DNA from: Reticulitermes speratus
Lineage: Eukaryota > Arthropoda > Insecta > Blattodea > Rhinotermitidae
Direction of reading: 5' to 3'
Length of the DNA: 64,000 nucleotides
NCBI GenBank assembly: GCA_021186555.1
Contig: JAJKFL010000006.1
Span: 37,631,478 to 37,695,477, forward strand
The translations under genes were made by a program, and so were the position numbers. Positions 46,601-58,119 of the stretch are shown here, piece by piece. The notes beneath the pieces were generated by a model. The model did no database searches. It was not told where the DNA came from and saw only the letters and a list, made by a program, of their open reading frames with translations. The stretch's first letter is position 1; each line of letters begins with the position of its first letter.

Positions 46601-46901
46601 TTGCTGAATTTCACACGGCGGTGGATACCTAGCTGCCGAACCACCTTTGTCAGTTACTACATTGCTGAATTTCACACGGCGGTGGTACCTAGCTGCCGAA
46701 CCACCTTTGTCAGTTACTACATTGCTGAATTTCACACGCGGTGGTACCTAGCTCCGAACCACCTTTGTCAGTTACTACATTGCTGAATTTCACACGGCGG
46801 TGGTACCTAGCTGCCGAACCACCTTTGTCAGTTACTACATTGCTGAATTTCAAAACGGCGGTGGTACCTAGCTGCCGAACCACCTTTGTCATTACTATAT
46901 T
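46601..46901. repeat. Minisatellite, five 60-bp units
   Basis: Units begin at 46601, 46662, 46722, 46780 and 46840 with TTGCTGAATTTCACACGGCG and continue with CTAGCTGCCGAACCACCTTT, then GTCAGTTACTACA. Lengths are 61, 60, 58, 60 and about 61 bp. Units are over 90% alike, so the array is young. Because 60 is a multiple of three, the minus strand has a repeating open frame (VKFSNVVTDKGGSAARYHRR). I see no start context, domain or relatives, so coding is unlikely. Confidence 0.92.
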
Positions 46902-47945
46902 AGAACAAGTACTGGCAACCTGTCTTACTGCCATGTAATTCTATACTTTGCCAGTGTCAGTGCTTCATCACGAACTAATAATACATTGATTCTGTAGAAC
47001 ACTTTGTTTGCACGCACTCCTAGTGACACTGAGAACGCTACTCGATAAGTAGACACACAGCGAACCGGTACTTGTGGGCACTTTGTCTCCATGCTTAGTG
47101 TCAATAATGACGTAATCGATCGTTGCATATGCACAGAACAGTACCGAATTTGAGGCCATCTAGCTCTTGAGTATATTTGTTGTATAGTATTACCTGTTTG
47201 AAACGGAACCAGGATAAGACGGAAATCTCATATGGTTGATAATTCCCCTTATAAACGATTTATACAGTATTTTGTGCTTCGCTCTTTTTTTTCTTGTGTA
47301 TTTAATTATGTTCTCTCAGTTGCGTATGTTGTATAGCATACAATGAAGGATGGTTGTAAGCAGTGAATTAGGAAGGATGCGATTCATTTTAAGCCGCCAT
47401 CGCATCTTGTACTACTTTTTGGATATTCAAAGGACATTCTAATTTCTAAACCCATTAACGCTAACGTTTCTGAACTGTATGTTCGTAGAGCGAGGAGCAT
47501 ATGTGTGGTGTTGACATAGTATGGCCCGTGAAAGACATTTTGAAAACTGCTCTCGTTGTATTAGTATGTTTGTCGTAGTCAGTAATGAATAATTCTGTTA
47601 CAGAGGAAGCTGAATAATAATTAATCGCCATCAAGTCTCAGTTTTTAGTAGATAAAACATTAGTAACCAGGAACATAGAGTAGGCTATTATAGTCCCCAG
47701 TTCTTCATACTCTTTATGCCTGATGTATAGTCTGTTAGGGTATAGAGAACTGTACTGCGCAGGCGGCCGACGCTCTCTTTATCCAAACCAGGCTGTCTCC
47801 AGTAGTCGTATGTTTCATACACCTTTACACGCGAACTCAACCTAATACAGTGCATGGCTTCCTGTCGCCTGTTTCACATTGCGTACCGGTTCTTGAAATC
47901 ACAGACTTCTGAAGAGGGATCCGAGACGTATGTAGTGACTTAATA
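46902..47945. other. No recognised gene
   Basis: No frame with a domain and no transposon end is seen. Confidence 0.5.
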
Positions 47946-48150
47946 TGGACTGGATGACCAGGGATTCGGGGTTCGATTTCCGTCACGGGCAGATAGTTTT
48001 CCCTTCGCAGCGTCTAGACCGGCTCTGTGGCCAGCACAGTCCCGTATCCAGTAGTTACCGGTTACTGTTCGATCAGGGGTAAAGCGACTGGGGCATGAAG
48101 CTGACAACTAACGTTCGTTTCATGCCGGGAGCCCTGTCCTCCAGTCCGCG
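47946..48150 (+). mobile_element. SINE family 2, degenerate
   Basis: The B-box-like GGGGTTCGATTTCCG (about 47969) leads into CGTCTAGACCGGCTCTGTGG and AGGGGTAAAGCGACTGGGGC, the family body. The A box and tail are poor. Confidence 0.7.
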
Positions 48151-48519
48151 ATAATTATTTCAATATGAGAGCCTTCATAAGCTGACAGTACACATACCCG
48201 TGTGTCACAGCACCGTGCCGTGTGTTGTAAGCGGGTCTCTACAGTTATAATAACTTACTGCTGGGTCTGAATGTGCATGGACGTCTCTTATCAATTTAAG
48301 TCGTTCCCTGCACCAAATAAAATAGTTGTGGAAAGAAATTTGAACTTTAAACTGTCGATTCCACTTTTCGAGTGGTCCATCACCGTATGCGTCCTTGACC
48401 CTATAACCACTGTCATAATCGTCAGAAATATGTTAGGATCGAGGTGTTCTGGAATGTAACATTATGTAGTTTGGTGCACGGGTACTAAATGTCTCGGAAT
48501 GAATCTGCTGCCTGTCCTT

Positions 48520-48680
48520 AGTTGTTAAGAACCTGCTGCCTCCTTGGGGAGGAGAAGATTGCTCTTCCATCATGAATATAGAGGCAGCTGTGTCCGTCTG
48601 AAACGTTGGTACCTATGAATCAAACTGCACGGCGTCACATCCTATGAAATAATCGATATACCTGCGGTCTGAAGCTGAAA
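48520..48680. repeat. Inverted repeat with hammerhead-like arms, decayed
   Basis: The left arm AAGAACCTGCTGCCTCCTTG is inverted relative to the right arm (AGAGGCAGCTGTGTCCGTCTGAAACG split as AGAGGCAGCTG and CCGTCTGAAACG). TTGGTACCTATGAATCAAAC and TGCACGGCGTCACATC follow, and these are outer-arm words of the family. The CUGAAGA core has become CAUGAAU. Confidence 0.5.
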
Positions 48681-50935
48681 TCTCATCATTTCGTATGTTT
48701 TATTGTGGGTTGGTCAGTGAAAAACAAATGCGAAGCCGTATTTGCTCACAGTGGCAAAAAGCAGGCAGAAGAGGATGGATCGTCTGTGGAGATTCAGGGC
48801 TGAGAAGATTTGGTGGCGGCTGGCTGCATTGCCTCTTCTTTTCTTTTCTCCCCTTTCTGGACACTTTTTTGGTGGGAGGAATGAGAGAAGAGAAAGGCCT
48901 CTTCTGTATAGCTAGCAAGCGCAGTGATGCGGGGTTCAGGAGGCTTTGGCCGACGTCAAGGGGTACGATGCTGGAGGGGAAGGATGTAGAATGCCGGAGG
49001 GTACAGTGGGGGTAACTCTGGCACTCAGCTGAAGCCTAGCAACACACATACACTGACAGGAAGATATGTAAGAAGAGCAAGTAAAGTCGATACGAAGTAT
49101 TTCTCTTCTCTCTTCCTCTCTGTTACTGCTTTTGGCTTTTCTGTTTTCTACGTGCATACTTTCTAGCCTCCTGTATTATACACACCCTTCTCCTTTCTTT
49201 TTTCCTCTTTCCTCTTTTTCTGGTGTTTTCCAGGGCTCGGTTCTGCAACTTGTGGGTTGGTTGTCGGGCGGGAGAGTGAGGGGTTAAAGAGGACTTTTCT
49301 TTCTCTTCAGAGAGGCAGCTGCGATTCAGAAGGAACGCCAATCAACGAGAGGAAATGGGTCTTTTGAAAAAAGAAAATGAAGCTGGAAAGTAGTATATTC
49401 CAATCTAATGATCTCAATACATACAAATTAGTGGGTCTACGGAAGGGAATATTGTTTACAGGAATATTTAACTGGTAATACGTCCAATACATATATAAAA
49501 AATCCAAGTCATGTGGTACATAACGCCTTGTCGACTGAATTATAACGCCCCAGAGGACTTACTGGAACATCTATACCGCAGACTTCACATTGTAAATAAT
49601 TTGGTGCTGATAAGTGTTGAGGGCGTTGTTTTACGTAGTTCCATTCGTCCTGCTTTTTCTCATTCTTTCTGTCTTGTATCTCATAGACCTACATTTCGGT
49701 TTTGACTGCACCTTCTGCCTGTGACTTAAGCAGCAACAGATCTGCCGCTCACTAATGGACAAGACAGTTGTCGAGGGCGGTTACAGTGGGAGTCAACGGT
49801 TTTACCGCTAAAATCCTTGAACTGCGAGTGGTTTACACCCGGCTTTTATGAAAAGTTTTTACCCCTTTGTTAAGCCACCGTCTTCTCTCTGTTTTCTGCT
49901 GACCCTTTATATTACAAATGATGCTGTTGTCCGAAGACAGTAGACATACTTTTATAGTAAAGGTCGAGGTAGATTTGTCCCTTTGCACGCCATGAAGGTA
50001 TTCAAGGCGAGTGCGCAGTAAAACTGTCCAATGTGAACATGATTTGGCCAATTAGTTTATCTAACAACACTGCTCCTTCCATAGTGGTAAAGGGTAAGGG
50101 AGAGATTTAGCTGCGAAAACAAATGCAGTGCTCCTTCCCGTGCCGCACGTTATTTTGACCCGTCAGTCCTGCTGTAGTAGTTGATGATTTTAGCTTTTGT
50201 GGCGTATGGATTTCGAGCATTGTACTCGTATGTTAAGTTGTGAAGCATGGTTATTTAAATCGGCATCAGTAGTGTGAAAGGCATGTTTGGTGAATGTAAA
50301 GAATTATGTAAATTGTATTACACGGGAGTTTGACAATAGTTTTCTGGCCCGTGGAAATAAGGAGTTAATTAGTTAAGCCCGCCATGGGGCCCGATCTTAA
50401 TTGCCTGTTAAATAACTATCACTAGAACTCGTTAATGCAAAAGCTTATCGTAATATGCATCCCGATCGTCACCAGAGCTTTGAAGTGTGCGCTTTTACGT
50501 TTAAAGGATGCTAGCCCTACACCCGATCCCCAGGCTGGTGGACCAACGCTCTTCGCTTGTCTGCAAGTGCTTATGTACGCAGGTCGTATTCGCAGCCGCT
50601 GTTCTCGTTTTGAGGTCGTCTCTATCCGCAGCTATTGAGAACGCGTCATGCTATGGTAAAATGTAGGCCTAATCCACTTAACAGATTAATAAAAGCGTTG
50701 TTAGACCAATCAGACACTATTTTGGCATTTCCATCGGTCTAATACAAAATGTGTGGGCCTCCAAACAGTGTATGCATAATTTAAGGTTGTGGTTTCTAAA
50801 CAGTAATTTCTAAACCGATATCGTCCTTGATACTATTGTTGGTACTATGTGAAAAATAAATAGCAGTTGTACATTATTTTTGTGTTTAAAATGATTTAAA
50901 GGCGTTCCTATTTTGTTGATGTAGCTGGTGTAATT
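48681..50935. other. No recognised gene
   Basis: Opposed frames at 48695-49015 come from a purine/pyrimidine-skewed stretch. A weak relative of the 28.4-kb repeat lies at 50510-50560. No domain or RNA gene is seen. Confidence 0.45.
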
Positions 50936-51175
50936 GAGTGTAGTGACCGGGCTGTGGTATGGGCGACCAAAGAATCTGGGGTTGGTTCCTGGCGGGGACA
51001 TTTTTTTTTCTTTTTCCATTATCAAACCGGCTCTGGGACCCACTCAGCCTCCTGTCCAGTGGCCACCAGGATAGTCTTCCTGTGGGTAAAGCGGCAGTGG
51101 TTCGAAGCAGAACACATACCTCTATGCAGTGCCAAACTTCATTTTGCGGTGCTTAATTAAGCACAGTGACGTATT
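50936..51175 (+). mobile_element. SINE family 2, degenerate
   Basis: A head remnant (AGTGTAGTGACCGGGC) and B-box remnant (GGGGTTGGTTCCTGG) precede AAACCGGCTCTGGGACCCAC and GTGGGTAAAGCGGCAGTGG. The copy ends with the family tail GCTTAATTAAGCACAGTGAC. A nine-base T run lies behind the head. Confidence 0.7.
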
Positions 51176-51299
51176 TTTACGTTACCAGGAGATCTGGCCT
51201 AATTAAGGTCTGTTGATGTAATACATTTTCTTCCTAAAATAGTTGGCCACACATCTGCAAACTATGTGTGACTTTTTAGTTAATCCTGCCGCTAATATC

Positions 51300-51420
51300 A
51301 TGAGCGGTATACGGCCTGGGGACCAGGTGTTCGATATCCAACCGTCGTGTCTTATGGGCCCTGGCACCTGCTGAGCCTCCTACCTACACGTGGTACGTGC
51401 GTATCGGATCCCGGAAACCA
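51300..51420 (+). mobile_element. SINE family 2 scrap
   Basis: GGGGACCAGGTGTTCGATATCC resembles a decayed head and B box. GGGCCCTGGCACCTGCTGAG and CCTCCTACC resemble the body. The match is weak. Confidence 0.35.
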
Positions 51421-51714
51421 AGAGACAGTTACGAGAAGCTCAGGTATCGCCTATTCCGATTACTTTCTACGTGATTTTTCTGTTCCATATGACTCGTGTT
51501 TTAAATAGGTTACGGCCACTCCCTTCCAGATTCTTAACTACTTGTGATTTCATCTTTATTCTTCTGACTTCATTCGCCGTTATGCAACATGTAGCTGAGA
51601 CAGCATTTTGAGTGCCAGTGATTTCAGCCATGCCTCATTGCGAAGTCTCGTCTTTCAGAGACCATATAAAATAATTGTTCGTGTTATTCGTTGTAATTGA
51701 CTACCTTTTAGTAA

Positions 51715-51975
51715 TCCTACGTCCTATTCCTCCTCCTGTGGCTCTTCAGCCCGTTTCCTGACCATGTCCTCCCCCGTTTTCTAACTCCACTCCTATGTTT
51801 TGCCGCTGCGCGCCAGTTTTTGGTATTGAGCATTTGTTGGCATACTTCCGCACTTTGTGTTCCCATCCATTCTTCGGCTTTCCAGCGGGCCTTCTTCCTC
51901 AGATAATTTCTCTCAGAATTCGTTGTCGAACATCCTTACTACATGGCTAACCCATTTCAGTTTTTGATACGCATG
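51715..51975 (-). pseudogene. LINE reverse transcriptase C-terminal remnant
   Basis: The minus strand reads QKLKWVSHVVRMFDNEF and then, in another frame, RRPAGKPKNGWEHKVRKYAN. KNWRAAAKHRSG follows in a third. This is the L-W-GHV-RM ... GRRPxGKPKNRWEDEVRKD ... NWR-AAxxRSxW order of roach LINE tails. Frameshifts break it and no catalytic region is present. The family differs from the LINE at 44-45 kb in its tail words. Confidence 0.6.
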
Positions 51976-53311
51976 AACATTACCAGATCAGTGTCTTTAT
52001 TCAGTCATTTTAGTAATTTGTTAAAATATAACAGTAAACTGACACTTTAAAACTTGGAATCAAAAATTATTAACAGTGAGTATAACTGGTGATGGTGGTG
52101 GTGGTGGTGTAACAGTGGCTTTGAAGGTACGTCGCCCCATCCCTTGCCGGATTCCTTTTTTTTTTTGAGTGTGCCTGGAACAGTAGACATCTACATTTGT
52201 GGACGCAAGGACCTGTGCCTTTAATCCTTACACAAGTTGTGCTAAGTTCGGTGCCGTCTCTTGGAAACAGCTTCCTCTAATTTTATGTTTTTATGTCATA
52301 ATTGACATTTAAGTAGTCCTATTCTTTTCATAAATTATTAGTTCTCCAGTATAATTCTAATGTGCCACGAAAAAAAAAGAACGAGTGTGCCAAGTCTGCC
52401 GCCAATACCAAGAGGCTGAGCAAAACTGATGTAACTACCTAGACTTTGGAGAGCGCGTTCAGATTGCCATTCAAAATACCGCTACAAGGATGATTTCCAG
52501 GTGTACCTCTGTTCGAGATGTTAAGCTCTGCCCTTTTAAATTCCAGTTGACGGGAGGACAACTAACACGGTTCATGAAACCACTGTGCGCGTTCTTACAA
52601 CATGGCAAGCGAATGGAACGTCTTGCTGTACGTTCGTACGTTTAAATTCAATAACCGTCATAATCCAGTTGAGGAGCTGGGATGGCGTAGTCAGTGTAGT
52701 GACTAGGTTACGGATAGTACACCAATTAGAAATCTAAATAAAATGGCTGTCTTACAGGATGATATAGTAGATATGTTTAAGTATGAGTATCAGTCGTTGG
52801 TTGTAATTGACGTGGTGTTACCCAGACTGTATAATTATGAAATCTCAGTTTGTAAGTTTAACTTTCTAACCTTAAATTTAAGTTGGTCGCTTCTCGGCAT
52901 TTGAGTTTCGGAATCCCGTTCATTAAGCTGGAACAAGTGCTGTCTGTGTCATTTCTGGTTATCCATCTTGGATCTCTTCAAAGCTAACGCTTGCTTGAGT
53001 ATGTGAGAGACGGGGATATTGACCACATCTCAGGTAGTTTACTATAATATTCGGCTGATAGAGGCCGAATATGGAATGTAGAATGAGCAATCAGTGATGC
53101 TGAATGCTGTTCAACACGGTAGGCCTACGTACTCCATGCTCGTATATTCCGTTTCACCACATTTTTTCCTACTTCTTCTTCATGTCAACAGAATCTTCGG
53201 TTGGTGAACCCATGTTCTGCAAACGAAGCTGGTTTGAGCGGGTCATGTGGTAAGTATAATATGTATGGGGATATCTGTCGATACGGAATTGAGTAACGGT
53301 ATCAGACATGT
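51976..53311. other. No recognised gene
   Basis: A short GGT tract (about 52090-52110) and a SINE-head scrap (GGGATGGCGTAGTCAGTGTA, about 52679) are visible. No gene is seen. Confidence 0.45.
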
Positions 53312-53399
53312 GTACCGATATCGAATACTTTTATCGATTTAGAACGTTTTTACTTACAAATGTAATTAAATATTGACTTGGTATGCCGGCTTTATGTGA

Positions 53400-53446
53400 G
53401 GTCTCTATTATAATCGAGACCGTACTATTCGTAATTACGAATAGTA
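53400..53446. repeat. Two adjoining perfect palindromes
   Basis: GGTCTC...GAGACC (53400-53405 and 53416-53421, 10-nt loop) is followed after one base by TACTATTCGTAA and its exact complement half TTACGAATAGTA (53423-53446), a loopless 24-bp palindrome. Confidence 0.85.
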
Positions 53447-53554
53447 TTTACAGAAACACGCACGCACGCGCTTCGATTTTTATAACTTGGCGTTCGAGGA
53501 GGAATAACTAAGTGCAGATTGTGTCCAAAATTTTCCCTTTTTTGTATCTTTAGT

Positions 53555-54197
53555 TAGTCATCCCCCGACGTTACGTCGTTAGTGGTTGTGAGACCGGCGA
53601 CGCTAGTCGAGACCGATTTTCCCGCAAACACAGTGTTAAAATGGGGAGAATGGTTCCAGACAGTTTATTTTGTCCAAGAAAATACATATTCTTACTTACA
53701 AAAATAAAGAAAGTGAAATGACAAACAAATAACAATTAACGAGGAGGCACTTCCTCTTGATCTGTAGGCGGGTCACCTGGATCATCATATGCAGTGTACA
53801 AGAATACAGGTGACGATGCACGAGTTCCTGAAGATGACTTGAAGAAGTGAAGAAGTGAAGTCTGGCGAGACGGAAGACTACTTCTGTTTCAGGATCTGCT
53901 CATAGCACGCAAGCATCCTCGTAATTCCCTGTCTAGTTGTTGCTGCGCGCTGCTCCTTCTGATCAGTGATCTCAGACATCCTGATTCACATTCAGTGGGT
54001 CCAAGCCCCTCTTTACTTTGCTTCCGAATTTCAACAAGATCGTCGATCGTGAGCACCTAATGATGGGAGTTCAGCAACTCGAAGACATCGTTAGCATCGG
54101 ACGTACGAATTTGCGTTTGGCTTAATATGGGATTGGGGGCAAAATGCGTAAATGCTGATCGACGTAGGTCTAGACGACGTAAGTTGGGGGATGACTG
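53555..54197 (-). pseudogene. Tigger/pogo deletion derivative with transposase C-terminus
   Basis: The inverted ends are AGTCATCCCCCGACGTTACG (53556) and CGTAAGTTGGGGGATGACTG (54178-54197). Between them, on the minus strand, frames read DVFELLNSHH and VLTIDDLVEIRKQSKEGLGP, the region C-terminal to the DDE domain of Tigger transposases. Next come RSSAQQQLDRELRGCLRA and, near the 3' end, YDDPGDPPTDQEEVPPR, an acidic tail. The HTH and catalytic domains are absent and frames are broken. Clear TA duplications were not seen at the ends. Confidence 0.72.
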
Positions 54198-54717
54198 CAA
54201 ATATGCCACGGAATTACGCGATGATCGATACATGAATCCGTATCGGTATCGAATACTGTGGCATTCGTCATACCTACCTATTTCTCAATAAGAACTGACA
54301 TCATTAGGCCTGCTGTAATAATTACATAATATGTAGAGGATTAGATCTTCCACTTCTAGTGTTCTGACGAAACGTAACTTTACGCTTTTCAAGTTTGGAT
54401 TTTGATCTGATTAATATGTTGATAGCTGCAATCAACCAATCAACTAGTAGACTATATTTGAATCGATTTTAAACAAAACAGTTAAATCCAAGCAAACTGC
54501 GCTCAGAATTTTACACAGATAATCTTTTAAGGTAGATTAACGAATCCATGCTACGGGGTCGACTTTAAAAAGTTGTTTCACAGCTGGCGAAGAAACTTCA
54601 GTTTGTGTGTGATCTTGAGAGACTTCATATTCACACAAATGTTTGTAGTTTGGGTAGCGATTTATTCAAATTAGTTACGTATATTCCTGTTTGTGTCTTC
54701 AGGATTAGTTTAAGCAT

Positions 54718-54955
54718 TAACCACTCGGCAAACCCATCAGTTCTATCATAACCATTCGTGTAACCCATCAGTTTTAATATCACACTCCAATCTGACCCAC
54801 TAGTTCTACAGTCGATCACCAACATAACCCATCGGTTTCATATTAACCACTCATCTAACGCCTCAGTTTTATTCTTAACCGTCTCTCTGATTCATAAGTT
54901 ATATTAGCCACCAATCTATCCCATCAGTTTTAATATTAACCACCCATTACCATTC
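54718..54955. repeat. Decayed minisatellite, period about 32 bp
   Basis: Units start near 54718, 54749, 54781, 54813, 54843, 54875, 54905 and 54937. The apparent consensus is TAACCACTCATCTAACCCAT followed by CAGTTTTAATAT. The CCCATCAGTTTTA core is clear in at least four units. Units differ from each other at roughly a quarter of positions, so the array is old. It has no CRISPR-like unique spacers. Confidence 0.75.
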
Positions 54956-56240
54956 ATATGACACTACGGTTCTACGTGAAGCCTGAGGTCAGCGTTAGTT
55001 CGTGTAATGACTGAGCCATTTTTTCAAAATTTCGGAGGTTTACACTGTGGACTACCTACATTTCGTGTGCATTTCTAATGTCATAAATGCTGCTTGCTCA
55101 TCCCATAATTTCCTTGATTTAATCTTCAGAATTCCTAGGTGTGAAGTACCGGCTTTCCAATTAAATATCCCGTTACAAATTTTAATCTCCTTGGATCATG
55201 TAACATTCAATTTTTCTTCATTCTTTATCGATATCTCTTACGTCTGGGTACGGACAACTACTCTTGTTGACACTGAACTGTCATAACCAGTACGTTGGTC
55301 ATATATATATGTATATATACATACATCATACATACATACATACATACATACATACACGTTTGATTTGATACGTGAAGCAAAATTTGAAGTTCTCACAGCT
55401 GTGTTATAACACAAGCGTTTTGGGATATGACAGTCGTCGACTGGTAAAATTACCAATCCACATCTTCATGCATGGCATTTGCACTTGTAAGAGGACGCCG
55501 GCTAACAAACTTTGCAGAAATCACCTGAGATTGTATCTACGCGGAAATTAACGTAGGAAGCAAAATAAACTTTCCATTATGGGGAAAACTGAAGAGTGCG
55601 GAGTACGAAATTCATCAGAAGATACTGTGAAACCTTGTCCTTTATTGGCTTGCTTATACCACGCCCCAGCATGTAGCTTACACAAAGTGGACTTAGGATC
55701 TTTAGCTTTTGATGAAGGAGGGAAAGAGAAAGGACATAAAAGCGATTCATGGTAAAGAGGAATGACGAATACAGAACATGGTGTGGAAGGGGTGAGGGTG
55801 GAAGGATTAATCGGACCGCGTCATGAAATTCCACGAAAACTGTTTCGTTGTTCGTTTGGGTATTGCGTGCATTTTGTTCTTCATTGCAAGTCGGCCGTTG
55901 AGGGGGGAAAAGGGAGAAATTTGAAAGGAGAAAGGAAGGAATTATGTATTATTAGTGTGTGGCTGGGCGTGTTCTGTTCTAGTGTTATAAGCTGTACTAG
56001 CTCCTCTGTTTACACGAGGAAGAATGTAGAGTTTATCCCTCCTTAGGTGAAAAGTCGTTGATCTTTAAACACAGCTTCAGATATGTGTCGTGAAATATTA
56101 CATACATGCAGTAAAGGAAGTTACAGTAGTCCTGCGTGTAATTCTGTGGCCTATAGACACTGTTGTGATGAATTTTAAACCTCTGAAACCTGAAATATGT
56201 CGAAATGTGTATAAATGTGTATAATGTGTATAATTGTAGG
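54956..56240. other. No recognised gene; one microsatellite
   Basis: The ATAC tract at about 55310-55352 is the only repeat recognised. Frames of 72-94 codons at 55238-56046 carry no domain. Confidence 0.5.
55310..55352. repeat. (ATAC)n microsatellite
   Basis: Interrupted CATA/ATAC units follow a TATATG run. Confidence 0.9.
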
Positions 56241-56433
56241 TCTTCACTCTTCGGGGTTGTTACTCAGCGTCTGTTGGTGGGTGTTTACTAACGTTTCGGA
56301 ACAACCTTTCGGTCCCATCTTAAAGGGTCTTGGACTGCTTGACCGCTGAAGATGGGACTGATATGCTGTCCCGAAACGTCGGTAAACAAGTACCAACATA
56401 CGCTGCGTAACAAATCAGAAGAGCGAAGATCTC
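56241..56433. repeat. Palindromic element with intact hammerhead-like motif
   Basis: Arms of about 95 bp match the 28.95-kb palindrome family: outer words TCTTCACTCTTC and GAAGAGCGAAGA, inner words AAAGGGTCTTGGACTGCTTG. The right arm holds CUGAAGA (56346-56352), stem II GGGAC...GUCCC with five perfect pairs, GAAACGUC and GGUAAAC. ACGU is self-complementary. The left arm has a mutated copy on the minus strand (TAAGATGGGACC ... TTCCGAAACGTTAG). Confidence 0.82.
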
Positions 56434-56999
56434 AGCTGCATGTCGGCGGAAGCGTGAAATCTTGTACAAGTTTAGTTCATATCTCATAGAAACTACTGCA
56501 TATTCGTTGCAAAGACCAGTTTGTTAATGCTGTTGAGTGTAATAATCGCTCCTTATTGTGAGAATTATACGAAACACTTAAGTACATCTTGTGGCATAAT
56601 CCAGAATTTTTAAGTTCTAAAGTAGTCGTACTGTACTGAGTTTTAAGGAGTAATCTTAAACAACTGTCGCGTGGAAGTTGTGATAAAGGGCTTCAACATT
56701 AATGGGTAATGCTTTGACTGGGCCTGCGATACAGAGGCAATGACAGTGCGCGGTGGGGGGTGGGGGTGGCGGCTGGGTTTGAAGCGTCTGCTTCATTTCA
56801 GACTTTTGCATTGAAAACTCCTTAACCATTGGAAGTGCTTATAAAGTTTAGTGAGATGTGAATATGATGGTGAATGCGAAATGCTGTCATGGAGCGCCCC
56901 CCGAAGACAGGCCTAAAGACCTTCGTCACGATATCTGGTATCCTGTCCATTATGCCAATTTGTTTTTCTCATCCGGTTGCTATTCTAGAGCATGACCGT
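56434..56999. other. No recognised gene
   Basis: A G-rich low-complexity run lies near 56751-56775. Nothing else is recognised. Confidence 0.5.
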
Positions 57000-57360
57000 T
57001 ACATCGACTGCTCGGGCTCGCGGTCGACTCCTGTTCGAGTGTCTGAGGGGTGGCCGTGGCCGTGCCTTGCTTTTGGCATTGAATGGTTTTCCGAGTTTGC
57101 AGTTTACAGCTGTGTTTGCTGTCTGTATAGTGTCTACACTAAAGCAGAAAGAAATACATTTTTCTCTCAGTGTGCAGACCGGCTCTGGGGCCCACCCAGC
57201 CTCGTGTTCAGTGGGTACCGGGGACTTTCCCCACTGGTAACGTGAAGCTGACCACTTATCTCCATCTAGTGCCGGGGTTAATAGTGTATTGAGCTGTACC
57301 TTTACACTCTTTATGGCTTCGTGGCATGGTGCTTAAGTAAGCACAGCGACTACTTTACCG
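57000..57360 (+). mobile_element. SINE family 2, interrupted
   Basis: A head-like GACTGCTCGGGCTCGCGGTC and a B-box-like CTCCTGTTCGAGTG are followed by unrelated sequence. The body then appears (GCAGACCGGCTCTGGGGCCC at 57174, CATCTAGTGCCGGGGTTAAT) and runs to the tail GGTGCTTAAGTAAGCACAGC. About 100 bp between head and body may be an insertion. Confidence 0.7.
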
Positions 57361-57650
57361 TCTACTTTATTACGGTGCCGTGTATGCCAAAGTACTCAAA
57401 CGTCGCTTCTTATGAAATTTGAACTTGACACCATAAATGTTACAGGTGTTTTAAATTACTTCATCTTTGAAGGTTGTGTATAGAGCCATTTCTTCTTGAC
57501 CATGTTGTTCTCTCCGTCTCATTTTGACTGAATCACACTATCAGTATTACATTAAGAGTACGGAGTTAGCCTGTTTTTGGAATAGCACATTTCTGCGCCA
57601 TGCTGTCTAAGTTTATTAGTAGGTCTGTGTCGTTCACTTGCTCGTGAATA

Positions 57651-57962
57651 AAAAAAGGTAAAGCAACCCCATTACAGGCTTAGACAGGCCCTGAGGGGTC
57701 CAGGAGGTTGAGGCTCCCAGATTTCTAGACAATTAGCACATGAAGGTGGTAAGGTTATCAGCCCTACGCACCGGCCGCCTTTACCCCCCAGGAAATATTC
57801 CTGGTACTCATTTCTGTTAGAGGCTGAGTCGACCCCAGGGCTATAGTGCGACCGAAACGATTATGTCAAGGATTAATTCCAATGACACCATCGGGAATCG
57901 AACCCGCGACGTTCCGGTTTGTAGCGTAGTGTCTCAACCAACTACACCACCGCGTGCCCCTA
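57651..57962 (-). mobile_element. SINE family 1 with target duplication
   Basis: The minus-strand head has GTGGTGTAGTTGGTTGAGAC and a B box GGTTCGATTCCC. The body and tail end at TACCTTTTTTT, where a longer terminal A tract is kept on the plus strand. The 10-bp direct repeat CTCGTGAATA (57641-57650 and 57963-57972) flanks the element exactly. Confidence 0.9.
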
Positions 57963-58119
57963 CTCGTGAATAGGGGGAACATTTTTTAACGTAGTCATTG
58001 TGTGTGACAGTCATACAGTAATTTGATTTCCTTTGTATACAGTTTGTCCCTGGCGTGTGATTCCTAGTTCTGGGTTAGGGGCATTCCGTTCACAAGTAAA
58101 AAGAGTTCTGCAGTGCATT

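Noticed and set aside
46601-46901. Possible CRISPR-like or coding repeat
   Set aside because: The units are contiguous tandem copies without unique spacers, and the genome is eukaryotic.
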